Below, piece after piece: positions 45,426-56,253 of a stretch of 64,000 nucleotides of DNA. Source of the DNA: Allium sativum (taxonomy: Eukaryota > Streptophyta > Magnoliopsida > Asparagales > Amaryllidaceae). The notes below the pieces were generated by a model, which did no database searches, was not told where the DNA came from, and saw only the letters and a program-made list of their open reading frames with translations. Location: the NCBI GenBank assembly GCA_030737875.1, contig CM060923.1, positions 495,096,453 to 495,160,452 of the forward strand, in the 5' to 3' direction. The translations under genes were made by a program, and so were the position numbers. Positions within the stretch are counted from its first letter, which is position 1; the number at the start of each line of letters is the position of its first letter.

Positions 45426-45464
<39 letters not shown>
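45426..45464. repeat. (AT)n microsatellite in D
   Basis: A simple AT run, interrupting a block otherwise alignable with the interior of C near 60120. Confidence 0.85.
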
Positions 45465-45467
<3 letters not shown>

Positions 45468-46512
45468 TCATTAACTTCATTCCATACCTGTCTCATGTAT
45501 ATCCATACATTTCTAATTCATTTCAACTTAATACACTCGTTTATCCTCAATTCGTTAATTAATTATTTTCCTATTTCACTTGTATATTTGAATATAACAT
45601 GTTTCAAATATATTTCAACTTACTCATAAACTAATTGAATTTCCATTTTCCAACTCAGGTTTCATATTCGATTCGAATATGAAGTCATAAGTCAAATTTA
45701 CTTATTCAAAGTCAGCTTGATTCAATCGTTTAAATTTAATTCATTAATCAGTTTGCTAATTAACTCTTTTGCAAATTTAACTTTGAACATGACATCTTCA
45801 AATATATTTTAATCTACTCATGAACCAATCTAATTCTATTTTCAAATCGAGTTATATATTCGATTTCGAATATAAATTCTCAATCTCTTTCACTTATCCA
45901 AAAACCCAATTTCGATTCAAATTTCCTTTAACTAATTATTCTCCAATTTAGTTAATTCTATTTGATAATTAAAAATATGATTTTTGTCTCAAAAATCATT
46001 TCGCTTACTTTATTGGAGTTCATATTTATTTTGTATCTCCAGCCTGGATTTTTCTAATGCCAGTTCGGATTTTATTTCCTTAAAATCCTTTTATTTATTT
46101 AAATAAACCGTTATCGTTTTTAAAACGATTGTGACGCTGTTTTTCTAAAAAATTGATTTTGACATAACTCAAAATCTATACGACGAAATCCAGATTTTTC
46201 TCTTTCATTAGAAAACTATTATTCAACTGGTCTTGATGGTTCTTATTTCAAGGAATTCCGACTTAAATTGAGTCCTGTATACTCAATTGAAGTTTGAAAT
46301 GCCAATTTACGAACTACCGCGCCGCGATGAGTATGTTTTAATTATATTTATATATATAAACTTTTAAACTTCGTTTAAAATAAATCCAACTCCATTCTGA
46401 TATATTTTTAACATATATCAAATCCATTTTTTCCAATTCCAGATAATATTTTCGATCTTCTAAAATTATCGATTTTCCCTAACTCGGAAATAAACTTATT
46501 TATACTTCGATC

Positions 46513-46690
46513 TTCTATATTCAAATTCCATTTCAATTCTATTTGAGTTCTATATTCAAATTCCATTTCAATTCTATTTGAATTCTATATTCAAGTTCCC
46601 ATTACAATTCTGTTTGAATTCTATGTTCAAATTCCCACTTCAATCTATTTGAATTCTTTATTCAAATTCGCATTTCAATTTTCTTGATTC
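46513..46690. repeat. 35-bp tandem repeat in D, five units
   Basis: Units start TTCTATATTCAAATTCCATT and recur at 46513, 46548, 46583, 46619 and 46654. Confidence 0.8.
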
Positions 46691-48803
46691 ATTCTTAAAA
46701 AAGTCTCGATTTCAATTTCTTTTGAAATCGATATTTCTACTTTTGGAAAATAGATTTCCCTTTTCAATTTCACACTTGTATTTTTATTTCTGAATTATCC
46801 AATGATAATTCTTTTCACTTCATTTATAAACTTCGTTTATAAAGGAACTACTTGTTTTTATTCTTTTAAAACAAGTTAATATTTTTGTTCTATTCGAATT
46901 TAAAATTATATTTTAGAAAAATAGAATTTCGCCTTTTAACTCTGGAAAATTCCTTTTTCGATAATTTTAAAATATCAACATTTAAGCCCAGTGATATTTA
47001 CACACCACACAACCAATTATTTATTTCAGGTTTTCTAACACATCATATATGACAGTATATGTGCAAACAAATAAACAAACGGATAATATATTTTTGAGGA
47101 ATCCAGTCGGATCCCTCCAACTTGTTTTCCTGCATCCACAGACGTTAGTCAACTAGTAATAACCATCTTGCTTCGAGGCAGGATATCGCGGTATGAAGGT
47201 CATCCACTAATATATATTTGTGGGGCGCATAGGGAAATCATCCGCTATGAAACTGCGGGCATCCGCTAATGAGACTGCGGGAACAATCCAATCATCAACC
47301 CAATATATATATAATAGTCAACCCTAAATAACTAATATATTTAAATCAACCAGAAAGCATTCAAACAAGCATCAACAATTATTTTTACCGAATAAAAATA
47401 ATTCTAAATAACAGGTAAGTGAGATTTACTCACCGTGATTTTATGTTTTTTGACGACTCTGCTCCTATTTCCTTCAATTCAACTTGACGACATAGCTATG
47501 GCTCAACATATTCGTTTCTATTCCATACTAACATCGTATGAAATAATTAACCTATTAAAATTTTGTGAATAACTTAAATAAATTTGAATGTCATAAGTCT
47601 AATAAATAAATTAGATAATTACATTTAATTTCCTTAAACCCCTTTTTGCCTTGCTGGAAAAATCCCATGGATAGTTCAAGCATGGAACTTCACGACCCGT
47701 ACTCGAGTTCATCAATGTCGGCCCTTCACTTGATCAAACCCATCCTCAGACATCCATTCTCCAAAACCGACAGTCAATCATCGTACTACAAGAAGAGCAT
47801 ACATTTTCCATCTCATATTCCCTTCATCGATCAACGTTCGAACCCCCTCGATCCTTTCCCAATCAACGACAGTTCACGGAACCCCCAAGATCTGACACTA
47901 ACTCTGACTCCCCTACGTTGACAGCAATCCCATCTACAGAATGAACTTCGAGCTTCCAAGGTCATCGCGCCCTCCTTCATCAGCTCGCCAACCTCCAGAT
48001 GACCCAACGGATATCAGTCGAGCCTAAAAACCCTATCGCGACCTCGCCTCCTACCTCTGCTACCATCGCGATGTCGTACCCTCCTCCTAAAACAAAATCG
48101 AACATCGGACAATGACTTCGCACCCATTCCATGACTCGCGATCCTACCAAAGTCAAGCAGCTCCGTCGATGAGTTCTGATGATTCGCGATTTTTGATTCG
48201 ATACTTTGAATTGATTTTGCTGTGGATTGAACAAAGAAAGGGGCAGGTTTGAATTGCTTTATGTGTGAACGGATGGATACAAGAAGGCCATAGTTGTTTT
48301 TATTCTCTGGTTAGGAAAGGGAGATGTGTTCAGTTCTCTATCTTATGAAATGGTTATAAATATAGGTGTATATATTTAAATTACCCAAAATTTCCTAACT
48401 CCTTTTTGAATGCAACAAGGGTCGCCCCTGGGGTTATAACACTATTCTGAACACTCTAGGACAGGTCTCGAAGTTTCAATTGATCGTCGGTACAAGATAT
48501 TAATTTATATCGATATAAATTAATTTCTAAACAATTTATTCCCTCGATAATAAATTAATATTATTATCATTTTATATTGCAATACAATGTCTATAAATCT
48601 TTTGCATTAATATGAATCCAGTTCAATTTCAGATTGAATTATTTCAGGTTCATGTTTGCGATAATTTAATATATACGATATTAAATCAAAAATTGATTAT
48701 TAAATTGATAACTCAATATGAAATTCCATTTATATTATCAACTCAATATTTAAATCCATTTTAAATATTTAAAATTAACTTGACAGAAATCTGGGTCATT
48801 ACA

Positions 48804-50083
48804 GTGTGTCTGACATCGGATTTCATTCTGTGTGATTGATATACATCGGTTGCATAGCGTGAATTGCCTATGTGGCATGCTGAGATGCAAAGGCTTCTGT
48901 TGAAAAGCAGAGTCTTGTAGTTAATGATCAAAGCACGGCTTTAATACATCGTAGCTTTGTGTAGCGTTAATTCGCGAGCTTCACACCCCGGTGTGAACCA
49001 GAAACGGGAGAGGAAGTCGGGGAGGGCATGCGTTTCTTTCTAGCTAGGAGTGGTGTTTTGGGTTTTACACGCCCGGACATTTTACTTATGTGGAAGATGG
49101 ATTGCGAGGCACCTCGGTTATATCGGTCGATCCGGGACCGATGGAGTCATTTGGATCATTTACGCCCCATAGGGCGGGGAAACGTAGTGTTCGGGCATTT
49201 TAATGCTCATCGAGTGGACCGGCCCTGAGGATCCAAGGTGCAGTTGCGGCTGTTCCTGAGACTCGGGCTAGACAGTCTTGAAGCGGTAAGGACGATCCCT
49301 TGCCTTGGTTCACAGATGGAAATCCAATTTCCAATAAGTGACATTGCGGTTTTGATTGTAGAACCTATATATGGCGACTTAGTGGTATGGGGCACTTATG
49401 CCGTCTATGATTGATATTTATGATTGAAATTGTTTTGACACTATACACTTATAGTAATAATAAAAGATGAAATTTCACGTACCAAGCATATTTGGCTATT
49501 ATAAGGTAAAACCCTATCCTCCGGCATGTGTTGCATTGTGTGATGGGACCTGGGTCTTATAATAGCTTCACTGTTCTTTATTTAGCATTGCGTTGTTGTT
49601 TTGTGCATTGGTATTCTTGGGAGGAAACCCGTTCCGTGTTATACGGTGTGGTCCCTTGATTTACCTAACTTTAAAATAAAGATTAATAACTGTTTTAGTT
49701 CTCACACCAGTCACAAGACTGACCTGGAGTTTATTGTTTTAACCTAAACTCTGGGTGCCCCTATTTCCGCATGGGCAGCTTGTAGTTTTGGTTTTGCAGA
49801 TTTATATTCACAGGATCTTGATTTACAGCTGGAACGATATCAGGAAAGCTCTGTATCCATATGTCTCTTTCAATTGTGTTTTGTATTATTTTCCGCTGCT
49901 ATGTAATGTAATTTAAATCTCTGTTATTTTATGATGTATTTTATTCATTCATACTCTGTATAATCTTTCATTCTGATGGAATTGTTGTAATAAGCAATGA
50001 AATGTTCTTCTGTTTGTGTTCTGATTGGTCGTGTTTTCAAAGCAATCTGGGCTTTCCTTCTCGGGGATGTTCGGGTCGTTACA
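48804..50083 (+). mobile_element. Element C 5' LTR, segment 3
   Basis: Continues the C LTR after D and ends TCGGGTCGTTACA at 50083. It contains a block (ATAAGTGACATTGCGGTTTTG, about 49336) shared with D and with 1-1908, and the twin hairpin. The three segments sum to about 6.45 kb without the inserted elements. Confidence 0.85.
49708..49756 (+). other. Twin hairpin in C 5' LTR
   Basis: Short stem CAGTC (49708-49712) and GACTG (49717-49721) with loop ACAA, directly followed by the long stem ACCTGGAGTTTA (49722-49733) and TAAACTCTGGGT (49745-49756), twelve pairs including two G-U. Confidence 0.7.
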
Positions 50084-50582
50084 TCATGGTATCAGTGCTT
50101 TGGTTTTCAAAGCTCAGAGAATAAGACACATTAGAACCAAACAAAAGAATTCATCAGAGATTGGATTGGTAATATCCAATAAGAATGACTCGTTAGAGAT
50201 AAGATCAGTAGTATCCTAGAACGAGTGTGAAGAGTGATGTTTTTAAAATAAAATTGAAAACAAGTTTTGTTTTGAAAATTACAATTATTCCTATTTGAGT
50301 ATTTATTTTAAATTGATTTTGACAATCGAGTATATAGAGATTTTAATATACGTCTGATCCACATGTATTAGAAGCCTCAAATATATTCGATAGGTATAGA
50401 ATCATACTCTAGTAGCCCGAAGGTGATTCTGATGATTAAGTACTCGTCATCAGAATTTATGTTCGAGTGACGAAAGTGGGATTTCTATATATTTCCAATT
50501 GACTGGTGTGAGAACCAAAATTAGATAGGGCTTATTGTTGTGATTTGGCATCAAAAATGTGATTTTGACTATATATCAAAAT
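50084..50582 (+). mobile_element. Element C interior, 5' part
   Basis: TGGTATCAGTGC (50088-50099) is an iMet-type primer-binding site with one mismatch to TGGTATCAGAGC. The rest is AT-rich with no coding frame; element E interrupts at 50582. Confidence 0.8.
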
Positions 50583-51045
50583 TGTAACGACCCGTATTCT
50601 ACGCATCATGGGATCGTAGAATATTTATTTCTTTCACATATGAAGTCGTACGGTCATGTAACTTTGGGAGACAACTATTGGGGTCATTTCCCATGTTCAT
50701 GATTTTTGTCGATTTTTAAATGACCGTTTTGCCCCTAGTTGGTACTGTTTTGGCCATAACTTTTGACTGGAAAGGAATTTTGACCTGAAACCACTTCCAT
50801 TGGATTCGAATGATTGTTTCTCTTTCCGTAGAGTGGTTACAATAGCCAAACGGACTTACCGTTTGGGAGATATGGCTGAATTAAGGTTTAAAGGGTTATT
50901 TTCAGCTAATTGGGCTTAACCGGGTAATTAGCAACTAGGCCCAATGGGGGATTTCGGGTTTAGAGTTATTTGAGGGCTGCTAGGGTTTAGAAAACGATTT
51001 TTCATTCATTTCCCAGCCGCCACAAACTTCCTTTGAGCTCTAGCC

Positions 51046-51075
51046 ATGGCCTCCAACACCCAAATCACCTTCTAA
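51046..51075 (+). other. Short upstream ORF in E leader (nine codons, MASNTQITF)
   Basis: The ATG sits in a good plant context (GCCATGGC). The B leader has a shorter frame MASTF at the same place (19215-19198), and F has one starting MASS (23182). All precede the splice donor. Confidence 0.5.
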
Positions 51076-51744
51076 TCACTTTCTAATCAAGTTTTGGCCT
51101 AATCTACATCAAATCAAGGCAAATCAACGTCAAATTTGGGATAGAGCTGCTGGAGCACATAGGGATTGGATCCAAATCAGAGGACATTTCAGATCTATAG
51201 TTTAATTTGTGGCAAAGGTGAGTGATTTGCATTGTTCTTCACTAATTATGGCTAATTATGGTAATTAGCGAAAATTAGCGAAACTATGGCTCAGAAAAAT
51301 CTAGAAAAATTCCTAAAATTCTAAAACATTACCTCTGATATGAATTTGGGTTAATTTCGACTAATTTTGTTAATCCCGGATTTTGGGGGATTAAGGGGTG
51401 ATTAGTGATAATTAGCGAAATTATGCATGTTAAAAATCTGGAAAAATATGCAGAAATTCATAAATATTATTTTAAGCCTCTGTTAGAAAAATTGGCTAAT
51501 TTGGTTAAGTTTTGCTAATCCTATTGTTAGATTTGCTTAAATATGCTTAAGGGGAAAATATGGGTTTTTGGGTATGTTTGATCCGTTTTGACATATCATA
51601 TTGTTGTTTTGCTGTTTGTGGATGTTTCTACATGTTTCTATGACTGTATGGTTTGCTTTGCGATTGATTAGAATAGTTAGATTGGTCAAAAACGCCGTCG
51701 AATGGCGTAAACAGTCGTTGGAAGAAGTTGCAGGAAAGTGTACA

Positions 51745-52165
51745 GGACCGGATCGGATCGCATGAAGGAAGTCGCGACCCGACCCGATCGCATATCACAC
51801 TCCACGATCCGCTCTAGCTCAAGCGCAACGATCCAACTTGGTGAAGGCGGCGCGATCCGAACCGTGGAGCTTGAACGAACTGATGCCTTGAGTTGTGCCT
51901 CCAACCACGAGCTGACTTATGTGTCACGATCCGAACCAGGCGATCTGAAGGGGAAGGAGCATCATGATCCCAGGGAAGCGTCACGAGCTATGGACCACGA
52001 CCCGATGCGCTCACGAATGGTTCCCACGATCCGGAGGCCACGAACCGATCCGAGCAAGCGACCACGATCCGATCCGCACAGGTGAGCACGATCCGAATGG
52101 AGGAATTCAACTCGAACTACAGGGGTGCGAACCGACCCGTATGGGATGTTGCGACACGATCCGAG
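51745..52165. repeat. CGATCCGAACC-type word cluster in E 5' LTR
   Basis: At least a dozen CACGATCCG, CCGATCCG and GACCCGATC words lie in about 420 bp, with no fixed period; repeated at about 58505-58985 in the 3' LTR. The same words fill element A. Confidence 0.7.
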
Positions 52166-52689
52166 GGGAGCTGGTGACCAGATACGACCTGGAGCGGAGT
52201 GAAGCAGATGAAGACCTATCCGGTGATGACCAACAACCCGAGATGCAAAGGTAGTCCAAATGGAAGTTAGAGCTCAGGATCCAGATGGGAACCAATGAGT
52301 TCACTTCATGGTTGGGCTTTGTTGCGGGACGTGTGCAAAGGGGTTGTCGGTATTCATGACTTTGGTTCACCATTGAGAGATGGATAGTGGGCTTGTAGTG
52401 ATAGTTACACGGGATTGGATTCCGTCATGGCCCAAAGGATTAGAAGACCAAGGTAGTGGGTATCGTATGCTTTACGCACTGAGTGAGGGATGTGAGGATG
52501 CTTGCTATGTTTGATTGTTTGACATCACTATGACATGCACACCCCCACCCCCGTTATCTTTACACCATTTGAAAGGGCACCTTAGAGTGTTGTACAGTAT
52601 GTAGTGCTAACTCTTTGGTTGCAGGTCCAGGTTCAGGTATGATTGGATTATACCTGTTATTATTCTGTTTAGATGCTTATCGCTCATAC

Positions 52690-52740
52690 CAGGCTTTATG
52701 TCTGACCCAGAGTTTTATGTCTCCTCTTATTACTCTGGGT
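52690..52740 (+). other. Twin hairpin in E 5' LTR
   Basis: CAGGC (52690-52694), loop TTTAT, GTCTG (52700-52704), directly followed by ACCCAGAGT (52705-52713) and ACTCTGGGT (52732-52740), nine perfect pairs. The long stem is at 59466-59474 and 59493-59501 in the 3' LTR. Confidence 0.75.
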
Positions 52741-53181
52741 GCTCACACGAGCAGACTAGAGACAGGTTATGGTTAGCTGGTGATGCGCGAGTAGCTGATT
52801 CGGAGGCGAGTAGGAGGCTTCCACGTATGATATATAGATATTCTCCCTGTGTCGTTGGTGGTCACTACTTGGGCATTAGTAGTGTACCTCCTTTATCTTG
52901 CTTTTGTTTGAGACAGTTTGAAAAGTTGTAATAAGCTATATTTTGGATTTTCGCTGCTATGATGCTCAGTTCTGGTTTTAGCTTATGCACTGTCTCTTCT
53001 GTTTTATGACAAATATGTTATTATTATATTTTGTTCTATGCGCTGTGAGACATATTACAGGTTCCTTGATTAGTCCATTCTCTTCTTTCTTCTTCTTCTG
53101 GCGACCCGTTCCGTGCTAACTGGACATGTGTACAACGCACTTTTGAAGTAAATGTCGGTTGGTGCGGGGCGGGCCGTCACA

Positions 53182-53386
53182 CTTGGTATCAGAGCTCTAG
53201 GTTGCGTAGTTAACCTAGGGAAAGACACTAGGGAGAGTTAGTACGTATATGAGAGCGCGTATTTGTGATTACTTTGGTTTTCAAAAGCTATATATATATA
53301 TATACTATTGGTAGTATAAGAATGAAGTTGTACTGCACTAGCACCACTATGGGGTCGTTAATCGTTTCCCCTTTTACAGATTAACG
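53182..53386 (+). other. Primer-binding site and leader of E
   Basis: TTGGTATCAGAGCTCTAGG follows the LTR end after one base; TGGTATCAGAGC matches the initiator-Met type. The leader then runs to the acceptor (53379) and the gag ATG. Confidence 0.8.
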
Positions 53387-54454
53387 ATGAGCCGATATGC
53401 TAGAGGTGCGGGTAGGGGAGCCAATAATGGGAATGCCGCTGACATGAGGGCGATGTTTACCGACCTCATGAGAGACATGCTTAGAGATGTTCAGAGAGCA
53501 GCTCCCAATCCCGGAAATGGTGGTGGTCCAGTAGTGCAGGCGCCTAGGGTCGATTTCGCCAAGTTGTGCAAGGATTACACTAACCTTGGTGGGAAGCCGT
53601 TCCACGGAACAGAGTCGGCCACAGATGTTCAGGATTGGTTGGATAGTTGTGATCGTATCTTCGACGACTTGGGTCTTGAGGATGCGATGAAGAGAAGGCT
53701 AACGTCTCGTCAGCTGCAAGGGCGAGCGATGAATTGGTGGAATGCCATTAGAATAGCTACTCCAGAAGATCAAGTTACTTGGAATCAGTTTAAGACTCGC
53801 TTTTGTGATAAGTTTATTCCAGCTGCTCATAAATCGGAACTGTTCAGGAAGTTCTTGGAGCTTAAGCAGAACGGTAGAGCAGTCTCGGAGTATATCGCTG
53901 AATTCGACACTTTATCGAAATATGGATGGTCCCTTATCGATACAGTCGAAAAGAAGAACGAGAAGTTCATAACTGGCTTGGATGGGTACTTGGGGGAAAG
54001 ACTTATAAACCATATCGATGAGACGTTCGAGTCTATTGTAGGGAAGACATTAAGGTCAGAGAGCCTTTTCCCTAAGTCGAAGACCGAAGTTGCTACGGCA
54101 TCTGCAGAGGAGCCAAAGCCGCAAGCAGGCGGTGAAGGCAAGAAGAATTCTCAGAACAAGAGGAAGCAGAACCCGACCAAGGATGGTCGGAGTATGAAAA
54201 ATAAGAAAGATGGCGAATGTTTTAGTTGTGGCAAGAAGGGCCATTATGCCAGAGATTGTCGAGAAAAGCCTGGGGAAAGGAAGTGCTTTAACTGCGGCCA
54301 GGCGGGACATCACAAGGATGATTTCCCACAACCTCCTAGGGAGAAGCAGATTGTGAAAGCATATGCTATCAACGCTGTTCCTTCTTCGTCAAATGCCCCA
54401 ACTGCGACGCAGAAGGAAAAAGGTGTCGTTATTCGAGGTATGCTTTCTATTTAA
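53387..54454 (+). CDS. Gag of element E, 355 aa, intact frame
   Basis: Nucleocapsid/capsid precursor of a Tekay/Del-like chromovirus. An Arg/Gly-rich start (MSRYARGAGRGANNG) is followed by the gag core (about residues 60-220, with DVQDWLDSCDRIF, GRAMNWWNAI and AVSEYIAEFDTLSKYG), a Lys-rich linker and two zinc knuckles. The first (about 277-290) is a full CX2CX4HX4C; in the second (about 303-316) the last Cys is replaced by Phe, while the B copy still encodes Cys there. The start is the ATG seven nt after a strong splice acceptor, aligned with the B start. The frame stops at 54452-54454, where the protease should continue. It is the only intact protein of E and may act in trans. Confidence 0.9.
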   Translation: MSRYARGAGRGANNGNAADMRAMFTDLMRDMLRDVQRAAPNPGNGGGPVVQAPRVDFAKLCKDYTNLGGKPFHGTESATDVQDWLDSCDRIFDDLGLEDAMKRRLTSRQLQGRAMNWWNAIRIATPEDQVTWNQFKTRFCDKFIPAAHKSELFRKFLELKQNGRAVSEYIAEFDTLSKYGWSLIDTVEKKNEKFITGLDGYLGERLINHIDETFESIVGKTLRSESLFPKSKTEVATASAEEPKPQAGGEGKKNSQNKRKQNPTKDGRSMKNKKDGECFSCGKKGHYARDCREKPGERKCFNCGQAGHHKDDFPQPPREKQIVKAYAINAVPSSSNAPTATQKEKGVVIRGMLSI

Positions 54455-54740
54455 GAAGTTTTGATCGGGTTTTGTTTGACAAACCTGAGTTAGTCGATAG
54501 ACCTTTAGAAGTGACGAACCCGATTGGTGGTTCAACTAGTTTTGGCTTGATTTGTTAATGTGGTCTTATCGAGTCATGGATGTATGTTTCCTTGTGATTG
54601 CTTTGTTTTGGGCTTTACTGGGTTTAGCATTATTTTGGGGAGTTGATCTACTCCAAAGGAATAGGGTGGTATTAGGTACCTACCTAGTAATGGCGATAGT
54701 AACTGGAGTTAAGGAAGCTAAGATGTTATTGTTGTAATAA
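54455..54740 (+). pseudogene. Protease remnant of E lacking the active site
   Basis: Frames after the gag stop align with the B protease/linker: LVDRPLEVTNPIGGSTSFG-like and SSHGCM...CDCFVLG stretches are legible, but the segment with the DTGAS motif between VLFD and LVDRP is missing. Multiple frame changes occur. After 54740 homology to pol is lost. Confidence 0.75.
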
Positions 54741-56253
54741 GTTCTAGTTGTCTCTGGGAGGCAAATGAGTACTCCAGTGCTAGATTGTTTTGCTAGTATC
54801 ACCTCATGTGGATTGTCCGAACTCGGAGGAGATGTTCCTTGGGTGCTTGTCTGATATTGGTTTAGGCCTTTGGGGCTTGTGCTTAGGGAATGTCGATTTC
54901 TACTAGGATGGGTTGCGTGAGGGGTAAATAGTTGTTGTGATTTTTCATTGGATGATATCTTGGTTCACTCGAGGAGTGATGGGCAGACGGAACATGATAA
55001 GACTGTTCAATGGTATAGACTGCCCAGAGTTAGACTCGATAGGGTTATGAGATTGCTCGAGTGGGACTCGAGAAAGATGCAAAGAAATGGATTGTTTAGG
55101 ACCCTATGTTGATGTTCTCTATTGGATAGTAGAACTTTGAAGGAATAGGATGTGTTCGTTGATCATGGAAGGTACAACGAAGATTAGGACGATTCAAGTT
55201 AGACTTGAACTCGTAAAAGAAAAATGGGGTGAGTTCGTTAGTCATGGTGATATAACGAATATGGAAATACTTCACATTAGATTTGAAGTATGTTTGGAAC
55301 ATTGTGGGAAGCTCGTTGATCTTGGAGATTCAGCGAACATAGGAGAGACTCACGTTGGACTTGGACTCATAGGTAGAGTACCTAGATTCACTAGGTGGGT
55401 CTAGTTTACCTTTGGAAGGTGAATGTACGTTGGACGTGCAGTACGAGATTCATTGGATGAGTCTAGTTTATCTCTGGGAGATTGACTCGAGTTAGACTCG
55501 AGAAGGCTGCAAGGAATTGGATTCAGCTCGAGTTGGACTCGAGAGGGCAGCAAGATAATGGATAGACTTGGGTTGGACTCAAGTATTTTAGGAGGACTAA
55601 AAGCAGGGGTATCTGGGGACGCCCGTTACCTTGGATCCGTTGGACGTGATCTAGTTATCCTTGGAGGATAAACGTACGTTGGACGTACGGTAGTCCGATT
55701 GGAGGCTGGGCTTCCATTAGTTTAGTTATCCTTGGAGGATAAACGTACGTTGGACGTACGGTAGACCAAAGGGAGGCGGGGCTTCCATTTGCCTGGGATT
55801 GGTTGGACCAGTCAAGTAGGCATCGGTGTATGGAGGTTGGGCTTCCATTAGTTATTGATGTTGGTTGGACCAGACAGACTGGAATCGACATATTGGGATT
55901 GGTTAGACCAATCATGTAGGTGTCGATGTGTTTATGACTTTAGCAGGTGATAGATAGGATTTGTTTGATGGATGTTATGGTTGCTATGTTTGTTCCTATC
56001 TCTCTTCTCTTGAGTAGACTATCACCTGTTGGGTTCCAGCGATGGGGAACAAAGTGATTGTAGTAGGACTATGAGCCAGTGCAGTAGAGTCGTCATGACT
56101 CGAGGGGCAAAGTGAACATAGTAAAGGGTTAGTAAGGCTACGAGCCAGTGCAGTGGAGTTGTTATGACTTCATGGGGCAGAGTGGACATAGCAAAGGACT
56201 AGTGACTATGGATCAGTGCAGTGGAGTCGCCATGACTCCATGGGGCAGAGTGA
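54741..56253 (+). repeat. Degenerate 69-79-bp tandem arrays replacing RT in E
   Basis: 54794-54940 matches the interior of F. Then 55150-55390 has three units of about 78 bp starting GTTCGTTGATCATGG-like; 55380-55800 has units with TAGTTATCCTTGGAGGATAA and ACGTACGTTGGACGTACGG (71-bp spacing at 55653 and 55724); 56045-56270 has three 69-bp units starting GAGCCAGTGCAGTAGAGT. No RT or RNase H motif can be read in any frame. Confidence 0.75.

Larger units (their letters stand above)
43150..48803 (-). mobile_element. Element D: 5.65-kb gypsy LTR, probably solo, minus strand
   Basis: On the minus strand it starts TGTAATGACCCAGATTTCTG and ends TTTGCGGGCTGTTACA, and is flanked by a perfect GTGTG duplication (43145-43149, 48804-48808). 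No repeated end, primer-binding site or polypurine tract occurs inside, so a solo LTR left by recombination is the simplest reading. Its 3' third matches the window's first 1.9 kb. It holds a twin hairpin (43491-43545), an (AT)n run (about 45426-45464), a 35-bp tandem repeat (46513-46690) and a block of about 150 bp (45251-45400) related to the interior of C. The small open frames near 47646 and 47980 match nothing I know. Confidence 0.8.
50583..53181 (+). mobile_element. Element E 5' LTR
   Basis: 2599 bp. In order: U3, a leader with a MAS-type upstream ORF (51046-51075), a splice donor (intron from 51220), a cluster of CGATCCG words (51745-52165), the twin hairpin (52690-52740) and the LTR end. 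No clear TATA box is seen where B has TATATAA; the place reads TTATTTGA. Confidence 0.9.
51220..53379 (+). other. Predicted leader intron of E
   Basis: Donor GCAAAG/GTGAGTG at 51220. The acceptor follows TCGTTTCCCCTTTTACAG, ending at 53379, seven nt before the gag ATG. B has the same donor and acceptor at the corresponding places (intron 19044 side in its 3' LTR copy; acceptor at 35926). The intron would remove the twin hairpin and the primer-binding site. Inferred from motifs only. Confidence 0.5.

Noticed and set aside
47646..48234. Small proteins inside D
   Set aside because: Low-complexity frames on both strands in an LTR leader region, without homologues I recognise.
43150..48803. D as a full element with its own LTR pair
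   Set aside because: Neither end sequence recurs inside, and no primer-binding site or polypurine tract is found. The shared block with C's interior leaves some doubt, so it is listed as a finding.
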